From NCBI RefSeq assembly GCF_020509005.1, contig NC_063014.1, forward strand, positions 1,302,001 to 1,366,000: 64,000 bases of DNA, given 5' to 3'. The notes beneath the pieces were generated by a model. It saw only the letters and a program-made list of their open reading frames with translations, was not told the DNA's origin and ran no database searches. This DNA is from Fulvia fulva (taxonomy: Eukaryota > Ascomycota > Dothideomycetes > Mycosphaerellales > Mycosphaerellaceae). Shown in pieces: positions 43,701 through 53,506 of the stretch. The translations under genes were made by a program, and so were the position numbers. Numbering within the stretch: position 1 is the stretch's first letter; the number at the start of each line of letters is the position of its first letter.

Positions 43701-45257
43701 TTACGAAGCATCTTCGCTGTCTTCCGCAGCTTTGAAACCAAGACCGAGTCCAGCACCTAGCCCTTGCCTTGCGCCTGCGAAACCCAGTCCAGCACCAAGG
43801 CCTTGCCTTGCGCCTCCAAAACCCAACCCACCATGACCAGCAGCTTCCTCCTCGTCGTCTTCTTCTTCTTCTTCCTCTGAATCACTGTCCTTACCATTCG
43901 AAGTGACATCCATTCCATCACCGCCATCCACACCAGCCTGGGGTGCCGCTTCGATAGCCGGCATGTCCTTCTTCTCTTCGTTACTGATTCCTTGCTCCTT
44001 CCTCAGCGCCTCAAACTTCTCGGACGTCTCCTTCAGCGCACGTTGTATTCTCACCTCTTCCTCAGCAAGACGTATCTTTTCTCGCTGCAGGTTCTCCATC
44101 GCTTGCAACTTCTGCATACGGGAGCTTTGCATATCGGCCAACTGCTTGCGCAATCGTTCGACCGCTCCGTCAAGAGTAGGCAGAGGAGTCATAATGGGTG
44201 GCGTCTTCGGTCGCATGTCTGCTGGATCCGCTGGCGCAGCGTTTTGCGCATATGTCCCGTGTCTTGTTTGCGCCGCTTCGTATGCCTCGTTGCGCTCGCG
44301 GTCACTGTCGTCTTCCGAATCAGAGGCGCCTTCTGCAGCTGCAATCTGCGCCGCCATATCCTGTTTCCTCTTCCGCGCGGCTTCTGCTTCTGCTTTGCGA
44401 CCTAGAGATATCCTGCCATCTTCTGTGTAGTCATCAAAGTTCTCCATGATGTCTTCATCGTCGGCGACTAGTCTGCTCTCTGCTTGGCCATACTTGTCTT
44501 GTGGCTTCAGGACGAGTCGTCCCTGCTCATCCTTCATGACATTGTCGTCCAAGTCGTCTTCGTCTAAGTCTGGATCGTCGGGGTCTAGCGATATGTACTC
44601 CTCTGCTTGCTGCTCCTTAGCTAGCCGTGCCCGCCGTGCTTTCTTCTCCGCAATTTCAGTAGCTGATGGTATTGATGAAGACTGCTGTTGCTCGTAGCGT
44701 GCCAACGAGGATCCAAATTTGGACGATATGTCCAGCGCTTGGGTTCCAGTAGATACACTCTCCAAGTCGGCATCGCCGGGTGTGTTGCACTTCTGAGGTG
44801 TGGATGGAGTGCTTGCTTTGAGCTCTTGCAGAGCCGCTGAGCTGTAGTCGGGTCGGTCATCGTCATCCTCAGTCTGCCTGGTGGGAAGCTGTGAAGCCAG
44901 AAGGGAAGTTCGCTTGGAGGCATTCCGCTGTATGGCTAACCGCGAAAGATTCGAGCGCTTCGGTGTCACAACTGACGCCTCGGACTCTTCATCATCGTCG
45001 ACGGTAGATGGTCCAAGCGACGTCCGTAGCGAGGACGATTTGCGGGGGTTCGCATTTGGTCGTTTGAGCGCTGGTTCTACACAGTTTGATGCTGTCAGCA
45101 TATGCTGAAAGCTAACACAACGTGTCAGAGACGTTGTATCACGATTTTGGAGTGGAGGCATACCTGGACTTTGCGCCGGACTTGCGCCTGAGCTTTCCTC
45201 TCCGTCGTCTTGCCCGACCTTGCGAGGGACTCGTCGCGCGGAGAATGTCTTCTTCAT
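43701..45257 (-). CDS. NTR2: Nineteen-complex-related protein 2-like (Ntr2) spliceosome disassembly factor
   Basis: Starts at MKKTFSARRVPRK, typical of the family. Two exons, 45257-45164 and 45076-43701, give 489 residues; the 87-nt intron (GTATGC, GCTGAC, TAG) is a multiple of three without stops, so the unspliced frame is also open. After splicing the protein reads QSPEPALKRPNANPRKSSSLR, which fits the family better. Acidic motif EEYISLDPDDPDLDEDD, a coiled-coil region around residues 345-410 and an acidic stretch follow. The C-terminus has two copies of a Gly-rich unit like GLGFGGARQGLGAG. Ntr2 works with Ntr1 and the helicase Prp43 to release lariat introns in the nucleus. Confidence 0.75.
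   Translation of the reverse strand: MKKTFSARRVPRKVGQDDGEESSGASPAQSPGMPPLQNRDTTSLTRCVSFQHMLTASNCVEPALKRPNANPRKSSSLRTSLGPSTVDDDEESEASVVTPKRSNLSRLAIQRNASKRTSLLASQLPTRQTEDDDDRPDYSSAALQELKASTPSTPQKCNTPGDADLESVSTGTQALDISSKFGSSLARYEQQQSSSIPSATEIAEKKARRARLAKEQQAEEYISLDPDDPDLDEDDLDDNVMKDEQGRLVLKPQDKYGQAESRLVADDEDIMENFDDYTEDGRISLGRKAEAEAARKRKQDMAAQIAAAEGASDSEDDSDRERNEAYEAAQTRHGTYAQNAAPADPADMRPKTPPIMTPLPTLDGAVERLRKQLADMQSSRMQKLQAMENLQREKIRLAEEEVRIQRALKETSEKFEALRKEQGISNEEKKDMPAIEAAPQAGVDGGDGMDVTSNGKDSDSEEEEEEDDEEEAAGHGGLGFGGARQGLGAGLGFAGARQGLGAGLGLGFKAAEDSEDAS
43739..43830 (-). repeat. Tandem ~42-bp repeat in the 3' end of NTR2
   Basis: Two near-identical units (plus-strand forms share CCTTGCCTTGCGCCT and AAACCCA) encode the Gly-rich GARQGLGAGLGF repeats. 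Confidence 0.7.
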
Positions 45258-46247
45258 ATTGCAGGTCGCTGAGGTCAAGTCGTATTATCAAGCATTGTTT
45301 GTGAAGAAGCGTGCGAATCGTAGACTTTCTCACATGTCATTGCCAGCCGAGTGGTTCTGCCAGACCCTTGTTTCACTGCCGGCTTGGCGACAAGGATCAC
45401 TCGTCACACTCCCGACTGCCTTCAATGTTTCTTTCACACCTCGACCCCAACAACATTGTTTTCCTTGTTGATCGACGTGTCCTCCTTCTCTACACAACAT
45501 TCTCCTGCTTCTCTTCTCAGCATCGCTTGGCCGGCGGCAACGGTCACGAGGGCTAGGATGATGCTGCCCAGCATCGAAGCTACGTGCATTAGCTGAAATG
45601 CACATCATCATGCAAGAATAATCACCGACACACCCTCTTCACAGCTTGGTCACCTAAGCACGCGAGCAACGTCCAAGCAATTCTGCCGACCTCCACCTTC
45701 GCCGAAACAATGCACTTCGCCGCTCCATCCCGAGGAGGAGGTCGCCCTCGACAATCACCACAGCCGTGGATCCAAGCATTGTTCTGCGCCAGCGCCACTC
45801 TCTTGCGCGTTATCGTCTTGCGTTTAGACAAGAGTTTGACGGCAATTGTTGATCTCGTGGTGACAACTCACAACGTGCCTGGCCCCCGGTACAGTACACG
45901 AACCATTGCTGATACTTGGGAGAACGTGAATCCACCCGTAGTTCAAGAGCTGTACCATAATATCCAACCCGAGCCGATAAGCATGTCAATACCTTGGCAG
46001 CGGTACAATCAGCCGAAGTACAATGTAAACGTGCTATTAGCCGATCGATGACCGAAGATGCTCAGCCGACCTCCTGCACAGCGTGAGTACCTCTTCACGC
46101 CACAGCCATCGATCTTCAAGGGTGCGGAAGAGGGTGTGATGAGGCCTGGCAAGCTTTCAGAACCTCGAGGGTACTTTCGTCAGTATTGTCCGATGCTTGT
46201 GTGGATCATTCCTCTCGACTCCAGTCTTTCATGTCCTTCCCGTATCG
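45258..46247. other. Divergent promoter region of NTR2 and the ankyrin gene
   Basis: A 113-codon frame (45710-46051) with a reasonable ATG context is the only notable one. It has no recognisable domain and could be an upstream exon of the ankyrin gene, but I found no convincing splice link. Confidence 0.4.
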
Positions 46248-47675
46248 ATGGCCTTGTTATCACAATTCTACGAACGAATTAGGAACTTTCGACAGGCTCG
46301 TGATGGAGTCTCAGTGGGAAATCATCCGGATCTGCTTGATCAAAGCAATCGGAAGTCTACCCGACGCAAGCTAGATGTCGCAGTCAAGACAGACCTTAAT
46401 CGGCGTGCTACCAACTTGGACCAGGAGGGCCGCTCCAGATCATCCACATTGATGAGATATGATGCCGTCGTACCGTGCGGCATTTGCAGGAAGTCTTTCG
46501 ATGCCGCGCTACCACAAGCCCTGTTCGCACATCTTGCAGGGCACTTCGATCGACGATACATATACAATCGCTGCGAAGCATGTCAGATCAATTTCGTGTC
46601 CATGCAAGATCTTCGAGCCCATCTGAAGTCTGTTGTTCTCAACAGGACCTGCGGCTACATGTTCAACCATAATCACCCCTGCGGAGGCCATCACCCGCCG
46701 CGAAGAAGACCTGGTCGTGGAATAGCACCCATTCAGCAGAAGGCAGCGGCAGACAAGGACAGCGACCGCTTTGACTTTTGCTATCGGCTCCGTGGCTGGG
46801 AGCATGCCCAGCTCGCTTCATATGGAAGCACTACTCCCACAACAGCTGCGTCACCCAAGGCTGCGCATATTACCCACTGGGGCCTTCAGCACACTGGTCT
46901 ACTGAGAATGTCCTTCCTCAACTCCTCGCGCACTTCGCACTCGACCTGCAGCACGCCTGTCTCGTATGCGATGGCAGGACAGCAACTCGACAATGGCATG
47001 GATGGTGCTGCAAATCCTTTGGGGGCTGCTCTATTGCGGGCAATCTGTACTGGTAGCGTGGAACTGGTCGGTGCATTCATCTATGCTGGAGCCAACGTCA
47101 ACTTCAGGGACACATATGGATTCGGGCCAATGCACTACGCGGCACGTTATGGATCGCCTGGTATCATTCGACTGCTTATTCGAACTGGCGCATCCGTCGA
47201 CGACCACGACCGCAAAGGAGAGTCGCCTTTGACGCACGCTATCCAGGCTGGCATATGTGATCTAGCAGAGTGCTTCATCTGCTTGGGTGCCGCACTTCAA
47301 GAAGATCACATCGCTCATGCAATCAGTGCCGGCGACCGATCTGTTCTCGAGATGCTGCTCAGGTACTGGAGACGATCCGGCAGGCCCGACGAGACATTGG
47401 ATCCATCCCTGCTCGCAGCCATCAAACAGCGGGATAGACGCGTCGTTGACGTTCTCCTTCGCAATGGTGCACATGCCTCGGCGGAAGACGATGCAGGAAA
47501 CACTGCTTTGACACTGGCAGTCGAGACAGGTGACAAGGAGATCGCCCAACTACTGCTAGATTATGGCGCACAGCCCGACTGCTCACCGGGTATGCAGTAC
47601 AACCTCCTTGTGGACGCGCTGAAGTATCGACATCTCGCAATGGTGGAACTATTACTGTCCAAGGAAGTTGTCTGA
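46248..47675 (+). CDS. Zinc-finger and ankyrin-repeat protein
   Basis: 475 residues from the ATG at 46248 (the frame opens a little earlier). The N-terminal part has two Cys/His clusters: CGICRKSF with a downstream HLAGH near residues 82-107, and CEACQINF with later HLKS and Cys/His residues near 115-155; both resemble C2H2-like fingers. The C-terminal part (from about residue 260) holds ankyrin repeats with typical motifs such as G-F-G-P-M-H-Y-A-A-R-Y-G, K-G-E-S-P-L-T-H-A-I-Q-A-G and G-N-T-A-L-T-L-A-V-E-T-G-D-K-E-I-A-Q-L-L-L. It is probably a protein-interaction scaffold; nuclear or cytosolic place and role are unknown. The 5' end is uncertain and may include an extra exon. Confidence 0.65.
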   Translation: MALLSQFYERIRNFRQARDGVSVGNHPDLLDQSNRKSTRRKLDVAVKTDLNRRATNLDQEGRSRSSTLMRYDAVVPCGICRKSFDAALPQALFAHLAGHFDRRYIYNRCEACQINFVSMQDLRAHLKSVVLNRTCGYMFNHNHPCGGHHPPRRRPGRGIAPIQQKAAADKDSDRFDFCYRLRGWEHAQLASYGSTTPTTAASPKAAHITHWGLQHTGLLRMSFLNSSRTSHSTCSTPVSYAMAGQQLDNGMDGAANPLGAALLRAICTGSVELVGAFIYAGANVNFRDTYGFGPMHYAARYGSPGIIRLLIRTGASVDDHDRKGESPLTHAIQAGICDLAECFICLGAALQEDHIAHAISAGDRSVLEMLLRYWRRSGRPDETLDPSLLAAIKQRDRRVVDVLLRNGAHASAEDDAGNTALTLAVETGDKEIAQLLLDYGAQPDCSPGMQYNLLVDALKYRHLAMVELLLSKEVV

Positions 47676-47937
47676 TCGTCGATGCGTGCTTTACTGGCCG
47701 ACGACTGCATGTGATTGCTCGGCACCAATCGCTTGCCACGAGAGGCGAACAGCTTAGAGCTGTATACACATGCTGTGCTTTGACACCGTATCTTATAAAA
47801 GACCCTGCTGCTCTTGGTTTATGGCACAACCCTACTACCGCAACATCAACACCACGACACTGACGGCCTTTACGATCGACGATAAAGTTCATACAGACCA
47901 TTTAACACGATCCGTGATGCTGTCGCAGCGGCCAATA

Positions 47938-49086
47938 ATGCTCGCTAGAGCCATGTTCACAACCACACTTCTCTTCTCCAGCGTAATCACGCTCGTCTCC
48001 GCCTGCCCACAGCCAGATGCCAGTACGAGCAAGAAGCGTTGGTATGGAGTCGGAAACCCTACCCTCCCAGAGCCCTACACCATCAACTCCTGGCCAGTAG
48101 TCCCTGTGCCTGGTCACGCTGGCGAGTTCGAGCAACCAGTTCGCTACTGCTGGGTTGCGCAATCCGACTACGATTCCCTCCATGCCCTCCTCGCCGGAGC
48201 CATTTCGAAATGGGACGTGGCAATGCAGCAATCCCGCCTCAAGATCCGACCAGACAAAGGAGTCGAACTCGACGAAGAAGGCCGGCCACTGCAAAAGCCG
48301 GAAATACACCTCTGCGGTTCTGCCGGTGTCAGTGCGGACGCTCTGTACATTTCGGATGTCACAGATGCCCAGGAGGCCTCGCAGACTTCACCTGGGTACT
48401 ATGCTGACGAGGACGATGAAGCAGGTCGGCATTTGCTCAAGTTCAGTCAGAGTATCACGAAGCCGGGAGAGTATACCGCTGCGGATGGCATCGTTCTGGC
48501 TCATGAGCTTGGACATGCGATTGGGTTGGACCATGAGCATGCTCGTCCGGATGCTGCGCAGTGGATTGACTTTCACTGTGAGAACTTAGCAGATTATGAA
48601 CACGTGAAGACCAAGATCGCGAAGGCAAAGTCTGGCGATACCATCGAGGAAGCCTGCAAGTCCAGAGCGCTGGCTATCAAATACGGCTTCTCTGCCTTTG
48701 CGTACTTGCCAGATCCCAGGTTCGGGGTGATCGGTCAGTGGCAATGGTCCAAGACATTCGACTACGACGTGAGTACAATATTCCCCGCCCACGCCCGTGA
48801 GGTCCAGCCCAAAGCTAACATATGCCAGTCCATCATGCTCTACAACTCAAGATCCAACAGCAAAGATCCCAACAAGCTCGATGTCATCACACGCAAGGGT
48901 AAGAGCGGCAAGGCAGGTCAGCTCGAGATGGGGTACATGGGCGAGATTGGTATGGGTGACACGGCTCGTGTGGCTCAGCTGTACGCGGATTCGGAGGAGG
49001 AAGATTGGGATCCTTATGAGGAGGAGGAGTGGAAGCCGACGTCTTCTGCGTTGGCGAGGCGGCATTTGCCGACTACTATTGCTTAG
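47938..49086 (+). CDS. Secreted astacin-like (M12A) zinc metalloprotease
   Basis: Two exons, 47938-48768 and 48829-49086, joined across a 60-nt intron (GTGAGT, GCTAAC, CAG) give 362 residues; an ATG seven codons earlier (47917) is an alternative start. A hydrophobic signal peptide (TTTLLFSSVITLVSA) precedes the mature part. The zinc site HELGHAIGLDHEHARPD, near residue 190, matches the extended astacin signature HExxHxxGxxHExxRPD, and the SIMLY Met-turn follows just after the intron. The C-terminus is acidic (E-E-E-D-W-D-P-Y-E-E-E-E). It probably cleaves extracellular proteins. The intron is stop-free and a multiple of three, so the unspliced frame is also open but would insert 20 residues before the Met-turn. 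Confidence 0.8.
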   Translation: MLARAMFTTTLLFSSVITLVSACPQPDASTSKKRWYGVGNPTLPEPYTINSWPVVPVPGHAGEFEQPVRYCWVAQSDYDSLHALLAGAISKWDVAMQQSRLKIRPDKGVELDEEGRPLQKPEIHLCGSAGVSADALYISDVTDAQEASQTSPGYYADEDDEAGRHLLKFSQSITKPGEYTAADGIVLAHELGHAIGLDHEHARPDAAQWIDFHCENLADYEHVKTKIAKAKSGDTIEEACKSRALAIKYGFSAFAYLPDPRFGVIGQWQWSKTFDYDVSTIFPAHAREVQPKANICQSIMLYNSRSNSKDPNKLDVITRKGKSGKAGQLEMGYMGEIGMGDTARVAQLYADSEEEDWDPYEEEEWKPTSSALARRHLPTTIA

Positions 49087-49515
49087 AAATTGAGCACGGC
49101 GGCGATTAAGAGGCTCTTTGTGCTCTTTCAGTAGGTCAGCGAGCGATATGATGGGAGGCGCTTTAACTAGAGTGGAGATCTCTTCACAAGAAATATCTCA
49201 AGCTGGTACGGTTCCATCACAGGCGGAGGCGAGACCAGAGGCGTCGTGAGTAGAGCGAGAACATCGATTGAGGGGAGCAGACAGAGAGTGTGTATGGACG
49301 TAAGTCGTTATGGTATAGGCTTCTCGCCACCAGGCTCTTCTGAGCTGGTTGGCCCACCTCTGCAGTGGGCTCGTGAAGTAATGTACATTGGCGCGAGACG
49401 CTACATCAGCCTCCGTGCGCCTGTACTGTCTATACCATGGTCAAGTAATGTGATGTTGAGCTGCTTAGGTATCCCTATGGCATGGTCTCCAGTTCGGCTG
49501 TCATGTCCAAGCTTC
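49087..49515. other. Intergenic between convergent genes
   Basis: 3' flanks of the metalloprotease (plus) and the basic protein gene (minus). Nothing else recognised. Confidence 0.4.
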
Positions 49516-50063
49516 TTAGACCAGCTCCTCGCTCTCCTCCTTCTCCTCGGGCTTGACGTCGTCGTTCTTCTCATCTGCAGTCCTTTAGTGACGTGCTCAT
49601 GTTACGGCAAAGCTGTGAACTTACCATCTTCCTCCTCAGTGACAGCAGCAGGCGACTTGGCCTTCTTAGCCTTAGCAGCACCCTTGCCCCTCTTCGCCTT
49701 TGGCTTCTCTTCGGCAGCATCACCCTCTCCCTCCTCAGCAGCGGCCTTCTTGCGCTTGCCACCGGCCGCCTTCTTCGGCTTCGCAGCAGGAGCCTCGCCG
49801 TCGCCATTGGTGGCTGGTGCGTCCGCGTTCTTGAGAACCTTGGTGGCGGCCTTGCCGGTGACGGTCTTGAAGCTCTCAGTCTTGGACTCTGGGTTGTAGG
49901 CTTGAGAGGCAGCTTCCCAGTTGGTCTGGTGCATGTGTTAGTGGAAATGAAGGAAGTGAGAAGGGGTTGGACTCACGCCGCTGCGGTCGCCGGTCAACCA
50001 GCAGAGAGCGAAGCGCTTGAGGTCGGTCTCGGAGACGCCTTCGAGCATCTTGGCTTGAGACAT
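49516..50063 (-). CDS. Small lysine/alanine-rich protein with Myb/SANT-like N-terminus (paralogue 1)
   Basis: Three exons, 50063-49977, 49925-49625 and 49574-49516, all in phase, give 148 residues. The first ~60 residues form a short helical domain (SETDLKRFALCWLTGD across an intron to TNWEAASQAYNPESKTESFKTV), similar to Myb/SANT-like modules of small ascomycete nuclear proteins. Then comes a Lys/Ala-rich, histone-tail-like part with KPKKAAGGKRKKAA and KAKRGKGAAKAKKAK, and an acidic end, EEKESEELV. Binding of nucleic acid in the nucleus is likely by composition; this is inference. It is a tandem paralogue of the next gene on the same strand, sharing the intron after the first helix and the acidic tail. 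Confidence 0.7.
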
Positions 50064-50659
50064 GGTGGTTGGTGATGGATGCTGGCGGTAGATTGTGACT
50101 GTGATTGTGTGTGTTGATGGATGTGAGATGGTGATGTCGTGATGATATCTTGTGGTGGTTGTTGGATAAGGAAGTGAGGAGGACGGCAGAAGGATGTGAT
50201 CGTCTTTTGAGAGTCGAGAACAGAATAAGAGCAAGGGTGACGGCCCGCTGCTAGGTGTGATTGTCGGCGGATGCCTAGATCGTGCAAGGTTCGTATTGTC
50301 GTCTTGCGGCCATGTGAGCTCTCGATTGACAAGTGAGGATGCAGGAGGTCAGCCGGACAATACTTGATTGCATTCACTGGTCCTCGCAGCAATGGCAATA
50401 GCGACGGCCCAGCCTGTTGAAGTCGGAGGAAGTCAGGGGTTCCGCGTAACGCATGGAAATCCAGTGTGCATACTTTGGTCTGCACGACGATGAAAGGCCA
50501 GGAACAGACAGAACGCTCAATTGAAGTCCAGTACTAGTCTTGCTATGCGTACACATCGCCGCATCTCCTGATCGATGGCCTCGCTTCCTGGATGAGCCTC
50601 TCAAGCTCGCGTGCACGCTCGGTGGCCACGAGGTCCCACTGAGCATCGCATCGCCTTCT
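50064..50659. other. Promoter of paralogue 1 and 3' flank of paralogue 2
   Basis: Contains a CA-rich presumed 5' UTR next to the start at 50063. No gene recognised. Confidence 0.4.
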
Positions 50660-50687
50660 TCAGACCATCTCCTCCCCATCCTCACCC

Positions 50688-51127
50688 TCACTGACTGCTT
50701 CCCCCTCCACAACCTCCTTCGCCTTCTTCCCCTTCTTCTTCGCTCCACCCGCACCCGCACCCTCCTCTCCATCCCCCTTCCCTCTTCCGTCCCTTCGCCT
50801 TCTCCTTCACAGGCGCCTCACCCTCACCCTCATCTCCAGTCACGCCACTGTCCATAGCATCCTTGATCTTCTTGCCCATGACCCATATCTGGCGCTTGAA
50901 GCTATCAGGCTTGGCACCGCCGAACTCGCGGGCGGCTTTGTCTTTGTCGAACTAGAGGTGGCGTGTCAGTAGAAGAGGTGGGCAAGGGTCGTGGTACGTA
51001 CTGCGTAGAGATCTTCGGTGGCCAGGAAGGCGCATGCTAGCTGCTCGAGGGCCTTTGGGGTGCAAACTTTCTGGGCGACGGTGAAGGAGAGTTTGGTGGT
51101 GTTGATTGCTTCTTTTGCTGGTGCCAT
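50688..51127 (-). CDS. Small basic Myb/SANT-like protein (paralogue 2), probable C-terminal frameshift
   Basis: Two exons, 51127-51002 and 50951-50688, give 129 residues as sequenced. The N-terminal domain (TPKALEQLACAFLATEDLYA, then FDKDKAAREFGG and KPDSFKRQIWVMGKKIKDAM) aligns with paralogue 1. After a run of five G on the coding strand (50777-50773) the frame reads Gly/Trp/Cys-rich, unusual for this family, and stops at 50688. The frame one base away reads AKKKGKKAKEVVEG and ends in an acidic EEMV at 50660, parallel to paralogue 1. So a one-base indel, in the genome or in the assembly, has probably changed the C-terminus. The likely role is nuclear DNA or chromatin binding (inference). Confidence 0.65.
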
Positions 51128-51607
51128 TGTGTTGATGGCCGTTGTCTGTTCTTGGAGTCGAGGATCTGTGAGTTGAATGGTATTGGAATGTCGAATGCTT
51201 GGTGTCAGTGTGGTTTGTGGATAGAAACAGGAAGAATGAAGGCTCGAATGGTTATAGATCTGCACTCGAAGCTGATTTCACATCTCGCTTCTTGTGATCC
51301 CCACTTGAGGTCGCCCACTCTCAGAGTTCACATGGATGTTGACTGTTCATTTCGATGAGCTAGGAACTCAATCTTGGACCACGAGGTGGACGCGCTCTCG
51401 CCTCACGCGTAGAGTGCTCCCATCCTAGTCTTTGACCCCCCGAAGGTAGAACAGGTCCGCTTTAAAATCATCACTCACGTGCATGCGCCCTACCTCTTTC
51501 CCGAGCTCTGCTACTGGACGTATATGCTCAAGATAGCAGGTACACAATCCCTTGAACGCCGTTCCCATGCACTTATGTCCCCGAAACGATAACATGCATA
51601 CATCTGT
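51128..51607. other. Promoter of paralogue 2 and 3' flank of ERV46
   Basis: No gene recognised. Confidence 0.4.
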
Positions 51608-52968
51608 CTAGCTGTTGTGGTACTTCCTGACTCGCTGGCCACCCTCGTAAAACAGACGGTCGACAGCTGCTGCGACTGTCAGGGTGCCACCGATGACAGC
51701 GGCAACACCAGTAAGGAAGCCGGCAAAGGTCTTGGTCCGGGCCTCGCGGTTGACCACCTTCATGGGAGAGATATCCTATTGACAATGGTCAGTGTTTCCT
51801 GCCATCTTGAATGGATGCGACTTACGTATGAGAAAAACACTCCGGGAATGCCACCTCTAGCGTGCAGACGCTCCTTGTGGCCTTCCTCCTTGGCATCGCC
51901 GCCTTGCAAGGAGCGCTTGTGTGATGTGACAGAGTATTGATGGGTCTCGATGCTGCCACCCTCGCCCTTGCCATATCCTCCAAGCTCGACCAATTCATGT
52001 GGCAAGTCCAGAACCGAACCGGATGGCTTCCAAGCCAACGGTAGGTATGCAGTGGACACGACCTTCACAAAGTACATGAAATTATACGACTTCTCGTCCG
52101 TCGCCTGTTGGGTGCCGTCGAGTGGGTTGAGATGATGCTCTGACCATGCAATACCCTTCTTGCCCACCTTGTTCACCACATCATCTGGCAACTGTGGTCC
52201 GAATCGCAAAGAATGGATCTTGTGCGTGAAGGTGTGCTGCACTCCTTCCGGCGAGTTGAAGAAGTTCTCCAGGTCGTGCACGTGCATGTTGCCATTGCTG
52301 AAGCTCTTGCCTGGCGCGAAATGGAAGTTGCCCACGACCTTATTGACACGGATTCCGCCCTCGATTCTGCATCCTTCCTTGCGCTGCTCGTCCAGGTGCT
52401 CGCTGTAGTGCTCACGCTCGCACTGCTCAACGTTCTCGCCTCGACCAAACGACCAAGATACAGCAGCGTATGCCTCTCTTACTTCAGCACAAGTATTGCA
52501 GCAGCCCGACTTTACTGCATTCGACGGCGCCGGTGCTCCATAACACTCTCCACAGTAGTTTGGGTCCAGATGTTGTGCTGCCTCTTCCACACCAAGATCC
52601 AATGCCTTCTTCTCGATCTCACCGCCACCCTCAGACTCCGGCCTTAAGCGTACCTTGTTCACACCATGCATGACACCGGTCTGGACCTCCCCACTGACGT
52701 CCATCACGTCGAGCGTAAGCAGCTCACACGGTATCCTCGGGAACGAAATGTTCATGTGTATCTCCATCTTCTCTCCTCGTCCCTTGTCGACGATAAGCTC
52801 GGGGTGTACTGTTATCCTTCGGTAGTCCGCCCATTCTCCCCAGGCGAGGTACAATATAAGCAAGAGGGAGGTCACTGTCACGATGCCTCCGGATGTCGTC
52901 CGAATGCGGGCATCTTCGACAGTCTTGGTGAAGGCATCGAGCCGTGTGAATCTCGATTTGGGTGCCAT
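51608..52968 (-). CDS. ERV46: ER-Golgi cargo receptor Erv46 (ERGIC3 family)
   Basis: Two exons, 52968-51826 and 51775-51608, give 436 residues in phase; the 50-nt intron has a GTAAGT donor and a TAG acceptor. A short cytosolic N-terminus (FTRLDAFTKTVEDARIRT) precedes transmembrane span 1 (about 29-45). The large lumenal domain has the family cysteine cluster with CGECYGA and CCNTC (about 150-180), which matches Erv41/Erv46 proteins. Exon 2 carries the second span (FAGFLTGVAAVIGGTLTVAAAVD) and a cytosolic tail RVRKYHNS. Erv46 cycles between ER and Golgi in COPII and COPI vesicles and, with Erv41, retrieves ER proteins. It is head to head with SEC20. Confidence 0.92.
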
Positions 52969-53506
52969 TGTGGGTGTATGTCGGATGAAGCGATTGAACG
53001 GTCGTGTGATGCAAGCCCGAAGGCTGAGGGGATGTGTAGAGCTGTGCTTATGCTGCAATCGATGCTCAGACGTTGCTCGATCAGCAATGAGTGTTCTGAC
53101 TAGGCAATAGTCGTGTGGAATACGGCCATACGGCTAGACAGAAGTGAATGAAACGAGCGACGCTTGTGGTGTCCCGCCTCTTTTGGACAGCTTGCAATGC
53201 AGCCGCACTGGAAAGCATAGCTCCGCGTGCCTGACCAGGGGCTCTGGCGCTAGCTCGAAAGAGCCACGTGTAACGACCATGAAGTGATTGAAGGAGCACA
53301 TGTTTGCACGTAGATGTCGGATGTAAGTCGAGTTCGTTAGACTCACTGCAGACGCTTAGCATATGTGCACAATGGCGACACAGCAGCATGAGTCCATCGT
53401 AGACATGTAGCATGGGCTACGTCATACTCGCGAGCTGCATGTGCGAAAGTCCAACAAGCGCGGAGGTTGTCCTTTCATATCAACAAAGCCTCCACCTCTG
53501 AATGCA
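52969..53506. promoter_or_regulatory. 538-bp divergent promoter shared by ERV46 and SEC20
   Basis: The start codons of two early-secretory genes face away from this interval. No specific binding site is claimed. The frame of SEC20 is open a little upstream (53441). Confidence 0.5.

Noticed and set aside
43701..45278. NTR2 as one unbroken exon
   Set aside because: The stop-free 87-nt segment has good donor, branch and acceptor signals, and the spliced reading fits the family better.
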